Assembly: GCA_936914905.1 (NCBI GenBank)
Contig: CAKZGI010000348.1
Span: 1-34,114 of the forward strand
Length of the DNA stretch: 34,114 nucleotides
From: an uncultured Trichormus sp.
Lineage (GTDB): Bacteria; Cyanobacteriota; Cyanobacteriia; Cyanobacteriales; Nostocaceae
Direction: 5' to 3'
A model generated the notes under the pieces. The model saw only the letters and a program-made list of their open reading frames with translations, was not told where the DNA came from and ran no database searches. Every line of letters begins with the position of its first letter. Position 1 is the stretch's first letter. Both the position numbers and the translations under genes were made by a program. Shown here piece after piece: positions 27,736 to 34,114 of this stretch.

Positions 27736-27746
27736 GACAAAGGACA
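27736..27746 (+). promoter_or_regulatory. Repeat-borne ribosome binding site of rplM
   Basis: GACAAAGGACA puts AAGGA nine bases before the rplM ATG. It is the third identical copy of this 11-mer at the end of an ACTGACA-type repeat run. Confidence 0.6.
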
Positions 27747-27753
27747 AATAAAA

Positions 27754-28209
27754 ATGAGTAGTAAAACTTACCTTCCTCCTCAAAGATCTCTTGAGCGCGA
27801 GTGGTACGTAGTAGATGCCACCGACAAACGCCTTGGCCGCTTGGCCAGCGAAATTGCTATGGTTCTAAGAGGTAAAAGAAAAGCTGAATATACTCCCCAC
27901 TTAGACACAGGTGATTTCGTTGTTGTCATCAACGCAGAAAAAGTAGCGGTGACAGGCAAAAAACGTACTCAAAAAGTTTACCGTCGCCATTCTGGTCGTC
28001 CTGGTGGGATGAAAACAGAGACCTTTGCTAAATTGCAACAGCGCCTACCAGAACGGATTTTAGAACACGCTGTTAAAGGTATGCTGCCTAAGAACAGCTT
28101 AGGTAAGCAATTATTTACCAAATTGAAAGTTTACGCTGGACCTACTCATCCCCATGAGGCTCAAAAACCTAAAGAACTAATAGTTAATACAATTCCTGGA
28201 GAAAACTAA
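27754..28209 (+). CDS. rplM: 50S ribosomal protein L13
   Basis: This 151-residue early-assembly protein contains [38 protein letters not shown] and [20 protein letters not shown]. Its TAA overlaps the rpsI ATG by one base, the usual tight rplM-rpsI pair. Confidence 0.97.
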   Translation: MSSKTYLPPQRSLEREWYVVDATDKRLGRLASEIAMVLRGKRKAEYTPHLDTGDFVVVINAEKVAVTGKKRTQKVYRRHSGRPGGMKTETFAKLQQRLPERILEHAVKGMLPKNSLGKQLFTKLKVYAGPTHPHEAQKPKELIVNTIPGEN

Positions 28210-28625
28210 TGCAAGTAGCAGAAGCCAATAGCGGTCGCGCCGTTTACTGGGGTACTGGTCGCCGTAAATCAGCAGTAGCACGGGTACGCCTGGTTCCCGG
28301 CGAAGGTAAGTTTGTGGTTAATGGTAAAGAAGGAGAATTATACTTCCAATTCAATGCCAACTACCTCGGAGCTATCAAAGCGCCCCTGGAGACTTTGGGA
28401 CTAGAAAGCGAATATGACATTCTGGTTAAAGCAGAAGGTGGTGGTTTGACAGGACAAGCAGATTCTATCCGCTTGGGTGTAGCCCGTGCCTTGTGTCAAC
28501 TAGATCCGGATAATCGTTCACCTTTGAAAATTGAAGGTTATCTGACTCGTGACCCACGAGCTAAAGAACGGAAAAAATACGGTTTGCACAAAGCCCGGAA
28601 AGCACCTCAATACTCCAAACGATAG
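28209..28625 (+). CDS. rpsI: 30S ribosomal protein S9
   Basis: This 138-residue protein has a C-terminal tail that reaches P-site t[23 protein letters not shown], the signature [20 protein letters not shown] and the tail RKAPQYSKR are clear. ATG overlaps the rplM stop. The last G of its TAG begins a GGGGACT repeat. Confidence 0.97.
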   Translation: MQVAEANSGRAVYWGTGRRKSAVARVRLVPGEGKFVVNGKEGELYFQFNANYLGAIKAPLETLGLESEYDILVKAEGGGLTGQADSIRLGVARALCQLDPDNRSPLKIEGYLTRDPRAKERKKYGLHKARKAPQYSKR

Positions 28626-28659
28626 GGGACTGGGGACTGAGGACTGGGGACTGGGGACT
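28625..28659. repeat. Heptamer repeat (GGGGACT x5) at the rpsI stop
   Basis: Five GGGGACT units, the third being GAGGACT. This is the classic STRR heptamer class of heterocystous cyanobacteria, here in the rpsI-rpmE spacer. Confidence 0.93.
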
Positions 28660-28755
28660 GGGCAAATTTCCTTACCCATCACTTCTAATCCTTAATCCCG
28701 CTGGAAACCTGAAAGTTCTAATTGATATTGATATAGATTCACCACAAAAGGAACA

Positions 28756-28989
28756 ATGGCTAAACCTGATATTCATCCCCAGTGGTATCCAGAGGCTAAG
28801 GTCTACTGCAACGGTCAAGTTGTGATGACTATCGGCTCTACTAAACCCGAACTGCACGTAGATGTTTGGTCTGGAAACCACCCATTTTACACTGGTACAC
28901 AGAAAATTATTGATGCTGAGGGTCGAGTTGAACGCTTCCTCCGCAAATACGGTATGTCTGGGGAGCATAGCGGCAAAAACAAAAAGTAG
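28756..28989 (+). CDS. rpmE: 50S ribosomal protein L31 (zinc-free type)
   Basis: This 77-residue protein bridges subunits. PDIHPQWYPEAKVYCNGQVV and SGNHPFYTGTQKIIDAEGRV match the cyanobacterial form. Only one cysteine (C18) remains where zinc-binding L31 has four, and WSGN replaces CxxC, so zinc is not expected to bind. Good AAAGGA ribosome binding site. Confidence 0.95.
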   Translation: MAKPDIHPQWYPEAKVYCNGQVVMTIGSTKPELHVDVWSGNHPFYTGTQKIIDAEGRVERFLRKYGMSGEHSGKNKK

Positions 28990-29002
28990 CCGGTTGGCTG
29001 TA

Positions 29003-29054
29003 GCTGTTAACGACGACCCTGCTGTTAACGACGACCCTGCATTGATGTAGGGTC
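29003..29054. repeat. 18-bp tandem duplication and hairpin, rpmE-prfA spacer
   Basis: GCTGTTAACGACGACCCT occurs twice in perfect tandem (29003-29038). The end of the second copy forms a stem, GACCCTGCA/TGTAGGGTC (29033-29054), with one mismatch. No T-run follows, so a terminator is doubtful. Confidence 0.8.
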
Positions 29055-29104
29055 AATTGTCATTTAATGCTTGAGCCAACTTGTTATTTTAAGGGATTGT
29101 ACTC

Positions 29105-30199
29105 ATGGCTGAAACATACCTGCTGGAGAAACTTAAATCTGTTGAACAAACTTTTCATGAATTGACTCGTCGCCTGGCCGACCCTGATACGGCTAAAAAC
29201 CCTGATGAGTATCAAAAAATTGCCAAGTCTCGTTCTTCGTTGGAAGAGGTAGTTAATACTTATGAAACTTGGAAAATTGCTCAGGAAGAATTAGTAGGGG
29301 CGCGTCAGGTACTGAAAGAATCAAATAGCGATCCTGAGTTGCAAGAAATGGCGGCTTTGGAAGTCAAAGAACTGGAAGAAAAGCTGGAATATTTAGAAAG
29401 TCGCTTGAAGGTGTTGCTATTACCCTGTGATCCCAATGATGATAAAAACATCATGTTGGAAATTCGCGCTGGTACTGGTGGCGATGAAGCGAGTATTTGG
29501 GCTGGAGATTTGCTGCGGATGTATTCCCGCTATGCTGATACTCAGGGTTGGAAAGTGAAGCTAGTCAGTCAGTCTCTAGGTGAGATGGGCGGCTTCAAAG
29601 AGGTGATTTTAGAAATTCAAGGTGATAGGGTATACAGCAAGCTGAAGTTTGAAGCGGGAGTACATCGTGTGCAGCGCGTTCCAGCTACAGAATCTGGGGG
29701 CAGGGTTCATACTTCTACAGCTACTATTGCTATTATGCCGGAAGTGGATGATGTAGAAATACATATTGACCCGAAAGATATTGAAATGAGTACAGCCCGT
29801 TCTGGTGGTGCTGGTGGACAGAACGTAAACAAGGTGGAAACGGCTGCTGACTTGTTCCACAAACCGACAGGAATCAGAATTTTTTGTACAGAAGAACGTA
29901 GCCAGTTGCAAAACAAAGAACGGGCTATGCAAATTTTGCGGGCTAAACTCTATGAAATTAAGTTACGGGAACAACAAGAGGCTGTTACTTCGATGAGGCG
30001 ATCGCAAGTCGGTACAGGTTCCCGTTCTGAAAAGATTCGCACCTACAATTATAAAGATAGTCGGGTAACTGACCACCGTTTAGGTAACAACTTTACCCTT
30101 AACCCTGTCTTAGAAGGCGATTTAGAAACCATAGTCCAATCTTGTATATCTCAAGATCAACAAGAGCGTTTAGCAGAATTAGCTACCTCTAACAACTAA
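29105..30199 (+). CDS. prfA: Peptide chain release factor 1
   Basis: This 364-residue factor releases peptides at UAA and UAG. The GGQ motif is at residues 237-239 in [15 protein letters not shown]. The codon-reading tripeptide P193-A-T195 (RVPATESGG) marks RF1 rather than RF2. No programmed frameshift is present. It closes the ribosomal cluster. Confidence 0.97.
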   Translation: MAETYLLEKLKSVEQTFHELTRRLADPDTAKNPDEYQKIAKSRSSLEEVVNTYETWKIAQEELVGARQVLKESNSDPELQEMAALEVKELEEKLEYLESRLKVLLLPCDPNDDKNIMLEIRAGTGGDEASIWAGDLLRMYSRYADTQGWKVKLVSQSLGEMGGFKEVILEIQGDRVYSKLKFEAGVHRVQRVPATESGGRVHTSTATIAIMPEVDDVEIHIDPKDIEMSTARSGGAGGQNVNKVETAADLFHKPTGIRIFCTEERSQLQNKERAMQILRAKLYEIKLREQQEAVTSMRRSQVGTGSRSEKIRTYNYKDSRVTDHRLGNNFTLNPVLEGDLETIVQSCISQDQQERLAELATSNN

Positions 30200-30219
30200 T
30201 TTGATTTTCACAAATCAAA
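30200..30219 (+). terminator. Weak hairpin directly after prfA
   Basis: TTTGATTT, a four-base loop TCAC, then AAATCAAA: a perfect 8-bp AT-rich stem starting one base after the prfA stop. There is no T-run, so it is at best a weak terminator or a 3'-end stabiliser for the cluster. Confidence 0.35.
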
Positions 30220-30451
30220 CCTTCAGATCCCCAATTTCTCTAAGAAGTCGGCTATATTGTTGTATGGCTATAGCTTATGTAATGACGTAGAAATTATACA
30301 CCAAGCTGGTCTATCATATTTTATTGAAAATTCGTGTATTAATCATGTTCTAAAAAATTGGTTTTCATAGTTTAAATCTAGACTTTAGAGGTATTCGCAT
30401 CAGCAGCTAACCTTTATCCTAGAAAGAGTAGCGAGCTAATGGAGAAAATTC
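30220..30451. other. Spacer upstream of cydA
   Basis: 232 AT-rich bases with no gene seen. The cydAB promoter should be here, but no strong -35/-10 pair was found. Confidence 0.35.
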
Positions 30452-31897
30452 ATGGAATTTTTATCCGATTCCATCGTCTTATCACGGATGCAATTCGCAC
30501 TCACTGCAATTTTCCATATACTTTGGCCTGTTCTGACTACAGGAATGGGCATTTATCTAGTTATAGTTGAAGGACTATGGCTAAAAACTCGTAACCCAGA
30601 TTATTATTTACACGCTCATTTTTGGTCTAAATTCTATGTTCTTAATTTCGGTATTGGTGTAGCTACTGGTATCCCAATGGAATTCCAATTTGGAACAAAC
30701 TGGGCTCCATTTTCGGAAGCTGTAGGTAACTTTTTTGGTAGCGTTATTGGCTTTGAAGCTTCTTGGGCTTTTATGCTTGAAGCTGCTTTTTTAGGAATTA
30801 TGTTATTTGGTTGGGAGCGCGTCAACCCAACGATTCATTATCTTTCGACAATTTTGGTAGCTGTTGGTGCTAACCTGTCAACATTGTGGATTTTAACAGC
30901 AAATTCTTGGATGCAAACTCCTGGTGGTGGGGAATTAGTTAATGGTAAATTTGTTGTCCATGATTATTTTCAAGCAATTTTAAATCCCTTCATGATTAAC
31001 AGTGTACTGCATATGTTTTTTGCCACACTGGAAACATCTTTATTTGTGATTGGGGGAATTAGTGCTTGGTATATCTTGCAAAGACGAAATACAGCTTTTT
31101 TTTCTAAGTCTTTAAAGATAGTTTTAGCAGCTGCGATCGCAGTAGCTCCACTACAAATATATATCGGACACCTCAGTGGTGAACAGGTTTATCACTATCA
31201 ACCCACCAAACTGGCCGCAATGGAAGCACAATGGAAATTTTCACCTGCGGGAAAACCTGCTGATTGGAGTTTATTAGCTATTCCCAACGCAAGAGCCGAG
31301 AAAAACGACTGGGAAATTACTATTCCCAACGCACTAGGTTACATTCTGGAATTTAAACAAAATCTTTCTCAACCAGTACGAGGTTTAAAAGAGTGGAAAC
31401 CAGAAGATAGACCAAAAATGGTAGGTTTAATTTATTATGCCTTCCGCATCATGATCGGCATTGGCTTTTTCTTCGCTGGATTGATGTTATTAAGTTCCCT
31501 GCAATGGTTACGGGGTAAACTTTCAGCCGATAATATTAGTCAGCAACGCTGGTTAATGTGGGGTTGGGTATTTGGTGCACCTTTAGGTTACATTGCTGTA
31601 GAGTCAGGTTGGATAGTCCGTTGTGTAGGAAGACAACCTTGGGTATTGTATGGAAAAATACGCACAGTAGACGCCGCTTCTCATTTGCCTGCTAGTAATG
31701 TTTTAGTGTCCCTAACTAGCTTTACTACAGTTTACACCGTTTTATTTATTGCTGCCTTGTACTTTAGCAGTCGTATTATTCGCACCGGGCCAAATCTTGA
31801 TTTACCAATTCCTGGTGTAGAAATTACCAAACCTGCAGTAGATACAAAACCAGCAGAATTTGTGCCAGATGAACGTCCTGTAGAAGCCCAACAGTAG
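30452..31897 (+). CDS. cydA: Cytochrome bd-type quinol oxidase subunit I
   Basis: This 481-residue membrane protein carries the hemes and the quinol site of a bd-type oxidase that reduces oxygen to water in cytoplasmic or thylakoid membranes. Residues aligned with E. coli ligands and channel sites are H22 (FHILWP), E102 and E110 (FEASWAFMLEAAF), H187 (VLHMFF), K253 and E258 (TKLAAMEAQW), M334 (FRIM) and R394 in GRQPW. The Q-loop is short, as in cyanide-insensitive types. Unusually, the GWxxxExGRQPW motif reads GWIVRCVGRQPW, so C391 replaces the glutamate that ligates heme b595 in E. coli. It precedes cydB by eight bases. Confidence 0.95.
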   Translation: MEFLSDSIVLSRMQFALTAIFHILWPVLTTGMGIYLVIVEGLWLKTRNPDYYLHAHFWSKFYVLNFGIGVATGIPMEFQFGTNWAPFSEAVGNFFGSVIGFEASWAFMLEAAFLGIMLFGWERVNPTIHYLSTILVAVGANLSTLWILTANSWMQTPGGGELVNGKFVVHDYFQAILNPFMINSVLHMFFATLETSLFVIGGISAWYILQRRNTAFFSKSLKIVLAAAIAVAPLQIYIGHLSGEQVYHYQPTKLAAMEAQWKFSPAGKPADWSLLAIPNARAEKNDWEITIPNALGYILEFKQNLSQPVRGLKEWKPEDRPKMVGLIYYAFRIMIGIGFFFAGLMLLSSLQWLRGKLSADNISQQRWLMWGWVFGAPLGYIAVESGWIVRCVGRQPWVLYGKIRTVDAASHLPASNVLVSLTSFTTVYTVLFIAALYFSSRIIRTGPNLDLPIPGVEITKPAVDTKPAEFVPDERPVEAQQ

Positions 31898-31905
31898 GAG
31901 ATTCT

Positions 31906-32919
31906 ATGGAGACGCTACAATATTTTCTCCCTCAAGTTTGGTTTGTGATTTTAGCTTTTTTCCTCTTTCTTTACGTCATGCTAGATGGGTTTGACTTAGG
32001 GGTGGGGATATTATCTCTCACATCTTCTGATGAAGAACGTCGCGGAATTTTGATGACTAGCTTAAGTAATATCTGGGATGCCAATGAAACTTGGTTAGTT
32101 CTCATGGCTGGAGGTTTATTTGGTGCATTTCCTCTTGCCTATGGCACAATTTTAAATGCTTTGTATATCCCGATTTTAGTAATGATATTCGGCTTTATTT
32201 TCCGGGGTGTAGCGTTTGAATTCCGGGAATTATCCCAACGTAAAATATTTTGGAATTTGGCTTTTGGGGTGGGAAGTTTCACTGCTGCACTAGGTCAGGG
32301 TTTTGCATTAGGTGCAGTTTTAAAAGGTATCAAAGTTGATGAAACTGGGCATTTTATTGGTACCACTTGGGACTGGTTAAGTTTACCCTCTATCTTGGTC
32401 GGGTTAACTTTAATTCAAGGCTACGTTTTAATTGGTTCTACATATTTAGTTTGGAAAACTACGGGAGAATTACAAGATACTCACTATAAAACCGCGAAAC
32501 TTGCAGCTTGGACGACTTTAATTGGTGCAGTGTTTATTACAATTACCACACCCATAATTTATGAAGGTGCGAGGATGCGGTTGTTTCAACAGCCATTGGT
32601 TTATATCTTTGCTTTGATTCCAGTTTTGGGAGTGTGGTTAATTTGGCAACTTCTACAAAGTTTAAACCGCAAGGAAGAACGCGCACCTTTTGTCTGGACT
32701 ATTTTGTTATTTTTGCTTACGTTTCTGGGTTTGGGTTTGATTATTTTCCCCTACATTATCCCCAGACAAATTACGATTTATGAGGCTGCTGCTGATCCTA
32801 GTTCCTTGGTAATCATGATCATTTTTATCGGTTTTCTGATTCCAGTGATGTTGTTTTATAATCTGTATCAGTATATTGTCTTCCGAGGAAAGGTGACTGG
32901 TGGAGAGTATGGGGAATAG
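31906..32919 (+). CDS. cydB: Cytochrome bd-type quinol oxidase subunit II
   Basis: This 337-residue membrane protein stabilises the heme-bearing subunit I. About eight or nine hydrophobic segments are present. The family motif FLYVMLDGFDLGVGIL is at the N-terminus, and NIWDANETWLVLMAGGLFGA follows. The ribosome binding site AGTAGGAG overlaps the end of cydA. No cydX-like or cydDC genes are seen after it. Confidence 0.95.
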   Translation: METLQYFLPQVWFVILAFFLFLYVMLDGFDLGVGILSLTSSDEERRGILMTSLSNIWDANETWLVLMAGGLFGAFPLAYGTILNALYIPILVMIFGFIFRGVAFEFRELSQRKIFWNLAFGVGSFTAALGQGFALGAVLKGIKVDETGHFIGTTWDWLSLPSILVGLTLIQGYVLIGSTYLVWKTTGELQDTHYKTAKLAAWTTLIGAVFITITTPIIYEGARMRLFQQPLVYIFALIPVLGVWLIWQLLQSLNRKEERAPFVWTILLFLLTFLGLGLIIFPYIIPRQITIYEAAADPSSLVIMIIFIGFLIPVMLFYNLYQYIVFRGKVTGGEYGE

Positions 32920-33084
32920 TTGATATACTAAAAACGGTTTAAAAGTATTATTCTGAACGTTCGCGGACCGTCTCTGAAAGAGATATTGAGGAATCTCCGA
33001 GATACTAAAGGCTACGGTATGCTACGCGTTCACGCAGTGTCCCGAAGGGATACGCTGCACTATCAGTATGACATAAGTCCAAGT
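32920..33084. repeat. Palindromic interspersed repeats downstream of cydB
   Basis: No gene seen. GTCTCTGAAAGAGAT lies in one unit (about 32968-32985), and GCTACGCGTTCACGCAGTG followed by TCCCGAAGGGATACGCTGC forms a second (about 33018-33058). These are degenerate copies of palindromic GC-rich repeats common in Nostocales. They may fold at the cydAB mRNA 3' end. Confidence 0.6.
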
Positions 33085-33344
33085 TTCACCCGTTTGCAGT
33101 ATAACTAGCTTTTTTGCGCGGATGGGTAGGTGTTAAAAATCAAGAAACTGAAAAAATGGCTGTATCCCTTGATGGGCTTGATTTTGCAGCTGTTAATGTT
33201 ATTCATCCATCCCCGCACCTTACCCAGACTGGGTTTCAGCGTTTTTTGCCCTTGACACATTTTCTGGAATGGACTATGATAAGACTATCGGGGCAATCGA
33301 AACCTTGAAAACTAGATATATATATAGGCTTTCGGCCTCCCGCT
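33085..33344 (+). promoter_or_regulatory. CRISPR leader
   Basis: About 260 bases directly upstream of the first repeat. No protein is recognised, and the 64-codon frame here is rejected. Near-complementary GCGGATGGG (about 33118) and CCATCCCCGC (about 33208) could pair. The sequence resembles leaders seen upstream of cyanobacterial arrays (recalled, not searched). It ends in ATATATATAGGC and a pyrimidine-rich stretch before the array. Confidence 0.6.
33252..33280 (+). promoter_or_regulatory. Near-consensus promoter in the CRISPR leader
   Basis: TTGACA (33252-33257), exactly 17 bp, then TATGAT (33275-33280). Transcription would start near 33287, about 58 bp before the first repeat. It is the best sigma-70-type promoter seen in the window and sets the array direction as plus. 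Confidence 0.75.
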
Positions 33345-33667
33345 ATTGCAATTCCAACTAATCCCTATTAGGAATTGAGACCCCCCTGGTACTCAACAAT
33401 TACTTGAAAAAAAAATTGCAATTCCAACTAATCCCTATTAGGGATTGAAACTCAAGATTTCTATTCATCCACCCAATGGGAAAATTGCAATTCCAACTAA
33501 ATCCCTATTAGGGATTAAAACTAGCTTTCATTGAGACTTCAATTATTTCTCCCTCAATATTGCATTGCAATTCTAACTAATCCCTAATAGGGATTGAAAC
33601 GCTCACATATCCACACAAAGACTTGTTCAATATTACATTGGAATTCCAACTAATCCCTATTAGGGAT
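33345..33667 (+). CRISPR. Short degenerate CRISPR array (5 repeats, 4 spacers)
   Basis: The repeats are 37 bp, beginning ATTGCAATTCC and ending GGGATTGAAAC, with the inner palindrome AATCCCTATTAGGGATT. They lie at 33345-33381 (two changes), 33415-33451 (consensus), 33484-33521 (one extra A and one change), 33564-33600 (two changes) and 33637-33667 (truncated, one change). Spacers are 33, 32, 42 and 36 bp. The GAAAC end and the leader promoter both give plus orientation. No cas gene is in the window. Four of five repeats are imperfect, including the leader-proximal one, so recent spacer acquisition looks unlikely. Confidence 0.93.
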
Positions 33668-33825
33668 AGTTTATAAAGTAAACTCTAAATTATAGAGTGC
33701 ATTATAGCAACGCTTAACGTACCATATTTATCGGTGCGTTACGGCTAATTCTCACTCTCGAAAACTCCCAAATTCTTGCATAGCCGTAACACACCCTACT
33801 GAATATTTACTTTATAAATAGGCTT
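33668..33825. mobile_element. MITE-like element abutting the last CRISPR repeat
   Basis: TTTATAAAGTAAA (33670-33682) and TTTACTTTATAAA (33806-33818) are perfect 13-bp inverted repeats. An inner pair, GGTGCGTTACGGCTA (33733-33747) and TAGCCGTAACACACC (33781-33795), has one mismatch. TTAGGGAT occurs on both sides (33660-33667 and 33826-33833), a possible target duplication derived from the CRISPR repeat. The right boundary is uncertain because the inverted repeats are not symmetric to these copies. No coding capacity. Confidence 0.6.
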
Positions 33826-33888
33826 TTAGGGATTTATATTTTGCGTTACAAGCCAATCCTTTTAGTCTGTTTAGGTAAGGATTCAGCT

Positions 33889-34114
33889 CTAAGCAAGAGG
33901 GATTAAAGAAGGTGTCTGCAAAGCAGAGTTAACCATTGCTTTGATAGGTTGGTCAAAAAACTCAATTAGAGACAGTGCTTGAGGGCGACAAGTTTGTATA
34001 ACTGTCAATAAATTGGCAGTATGTTGGAATCGCTCCATAGAAACATAAGCACCACAGATTTTTCCTTTTGTCAGTGCTAAAGGTAACGTTAGTTCAGCTA
34101 AATAATTATCAAGG
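33889..34114 (-). pseudogene. C-terminal part of a probable IS66-type transposase, cut by the window edge
   Basis: On the minus strand 75 residues are open to the window end: LDNYLAELTLPLALTKGKIC, then GAYVSMERFQHTANLLTVIQ, TCRPQALSLIEFFDQPIKAM and the end SLIPLA before TAG. The pattern K-x-K-[IV]-x-G...SMERFQ...LL[TS]V.[QE]TCR resembles IS66-family C-termini as remembered, with some motif residues changed (KGKICGAYVS in place of a KRK.SGG-like stretch). It may be a decayed copy. The start and catalytic DDE residues lie outside the window. Confidence 0.5.

Noticed and set aside
30452-32919. cydA/cydB as a new oxidase type
   Set aside because: All other landmarks fit known bd oxidases. Only the Glu-to-Cys change is unusual, and it may be common in cyanobacteria.
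33114-33308. 64-codon open frame before the CRISPR array
   Set aside because: It overlaps the leader and its promoter. The sequence resembles CRISPR leader DNA and no protein family is seen.
33085-33344. tracrRNA or CRISPR-associated transposon signature near the array
   Set aside because: No anti-repeat complementary to the 37-bp repeat was found in the leader, and no Tns or Cas12k frame is visible in the window.

Overview
The window comes from a filamentous, probably heterocyst-forming cyanobacterium (order Nostocales). The evidence is an ndhN gene beside the ribosomal-protein cluster, a DUF3172 protein and an AMIN-domain protein, a XisI-type protein, a cyanobacterial S10-spc-alpha gene order, six HIP1 octamers (GCGATCGC at 6342, 7659, 15305, 22055, 29998, 31133), 7-bp STRR-type repeats in many spacers, and a CRISPR repeat ending GGGATTGAAAC. 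Many short genes are broken, so the genome looks as if it is eroding. A precise genus cannot be fixed from the sequence.

Positions 1-2400 hold a decayed accessory block on the minus strand: an antitoxin/VapC (PIN) pair, an AAA ATPase with an intact Walker A, and a possible DUF4276-like partner. All are pseudogenes. Three of them carry a perfect 10-13 bp tandem duplication, and removing one copy restores the reading frame. An intact ABC-F ATPase gene follows (2439-4133, minus), then 1.2 kb without a recognisable gene.

Positions 5364-8870 (plus) hold a CPA2-type cation/proton antiporter with a C-terminal universal-stress-like region, an unrecognised secreted protein, and an AMIN-domain protein with a frameshift near its C-terminus. 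Next come a DUF3172 membrane protein (minus), an orphan XisI-family gene (minus), an amber-interrupted conserved-looking ORF (plus) and ndhN (minus).

Positions 12058-30199 (plus) form one long ribosomal cluster: rplC-rplD-rplW-rplB-rpsS-rplV-rpsC-rplP-rpmC-rpsQ-rplN-rplX-rplE-rpsH-rplF-rplR-rpsE-rplO-secY-adk-infA-rpmJ-rpsM-rpsK-rpoA-rplQ-truA-rplM-rpsI-rpmE-prfA. Together these supply ribosomal proteins, protein export, initiation and termination factors, the RNA polymerase alpha subunit and a tRNA pseudouridine synthase. The genes are intact, but about a dozen spacers have been invaded by heptamer repeats and small inverted-repeat elements. Some of these repeats carry the Shine-Dalgarno sequence or stop codon of a neighbouring gene.

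Positions 30452-32919 encode cytochrome bd-type quinol oxidase (cydA, cydB). In CydA a cysteine sits where the heme-ligand glutamate of the GWxxxExGRQPW motif is expected. The right end has palindromic repeats, a CRISPR leader with a near-consensus promoter, a short degenerate CRISPR array without cas genes in view, a MITE-like element abutting the truncated last repeat, and the C-terminal end of a probable IS66-type transposase running off the edge (minus).
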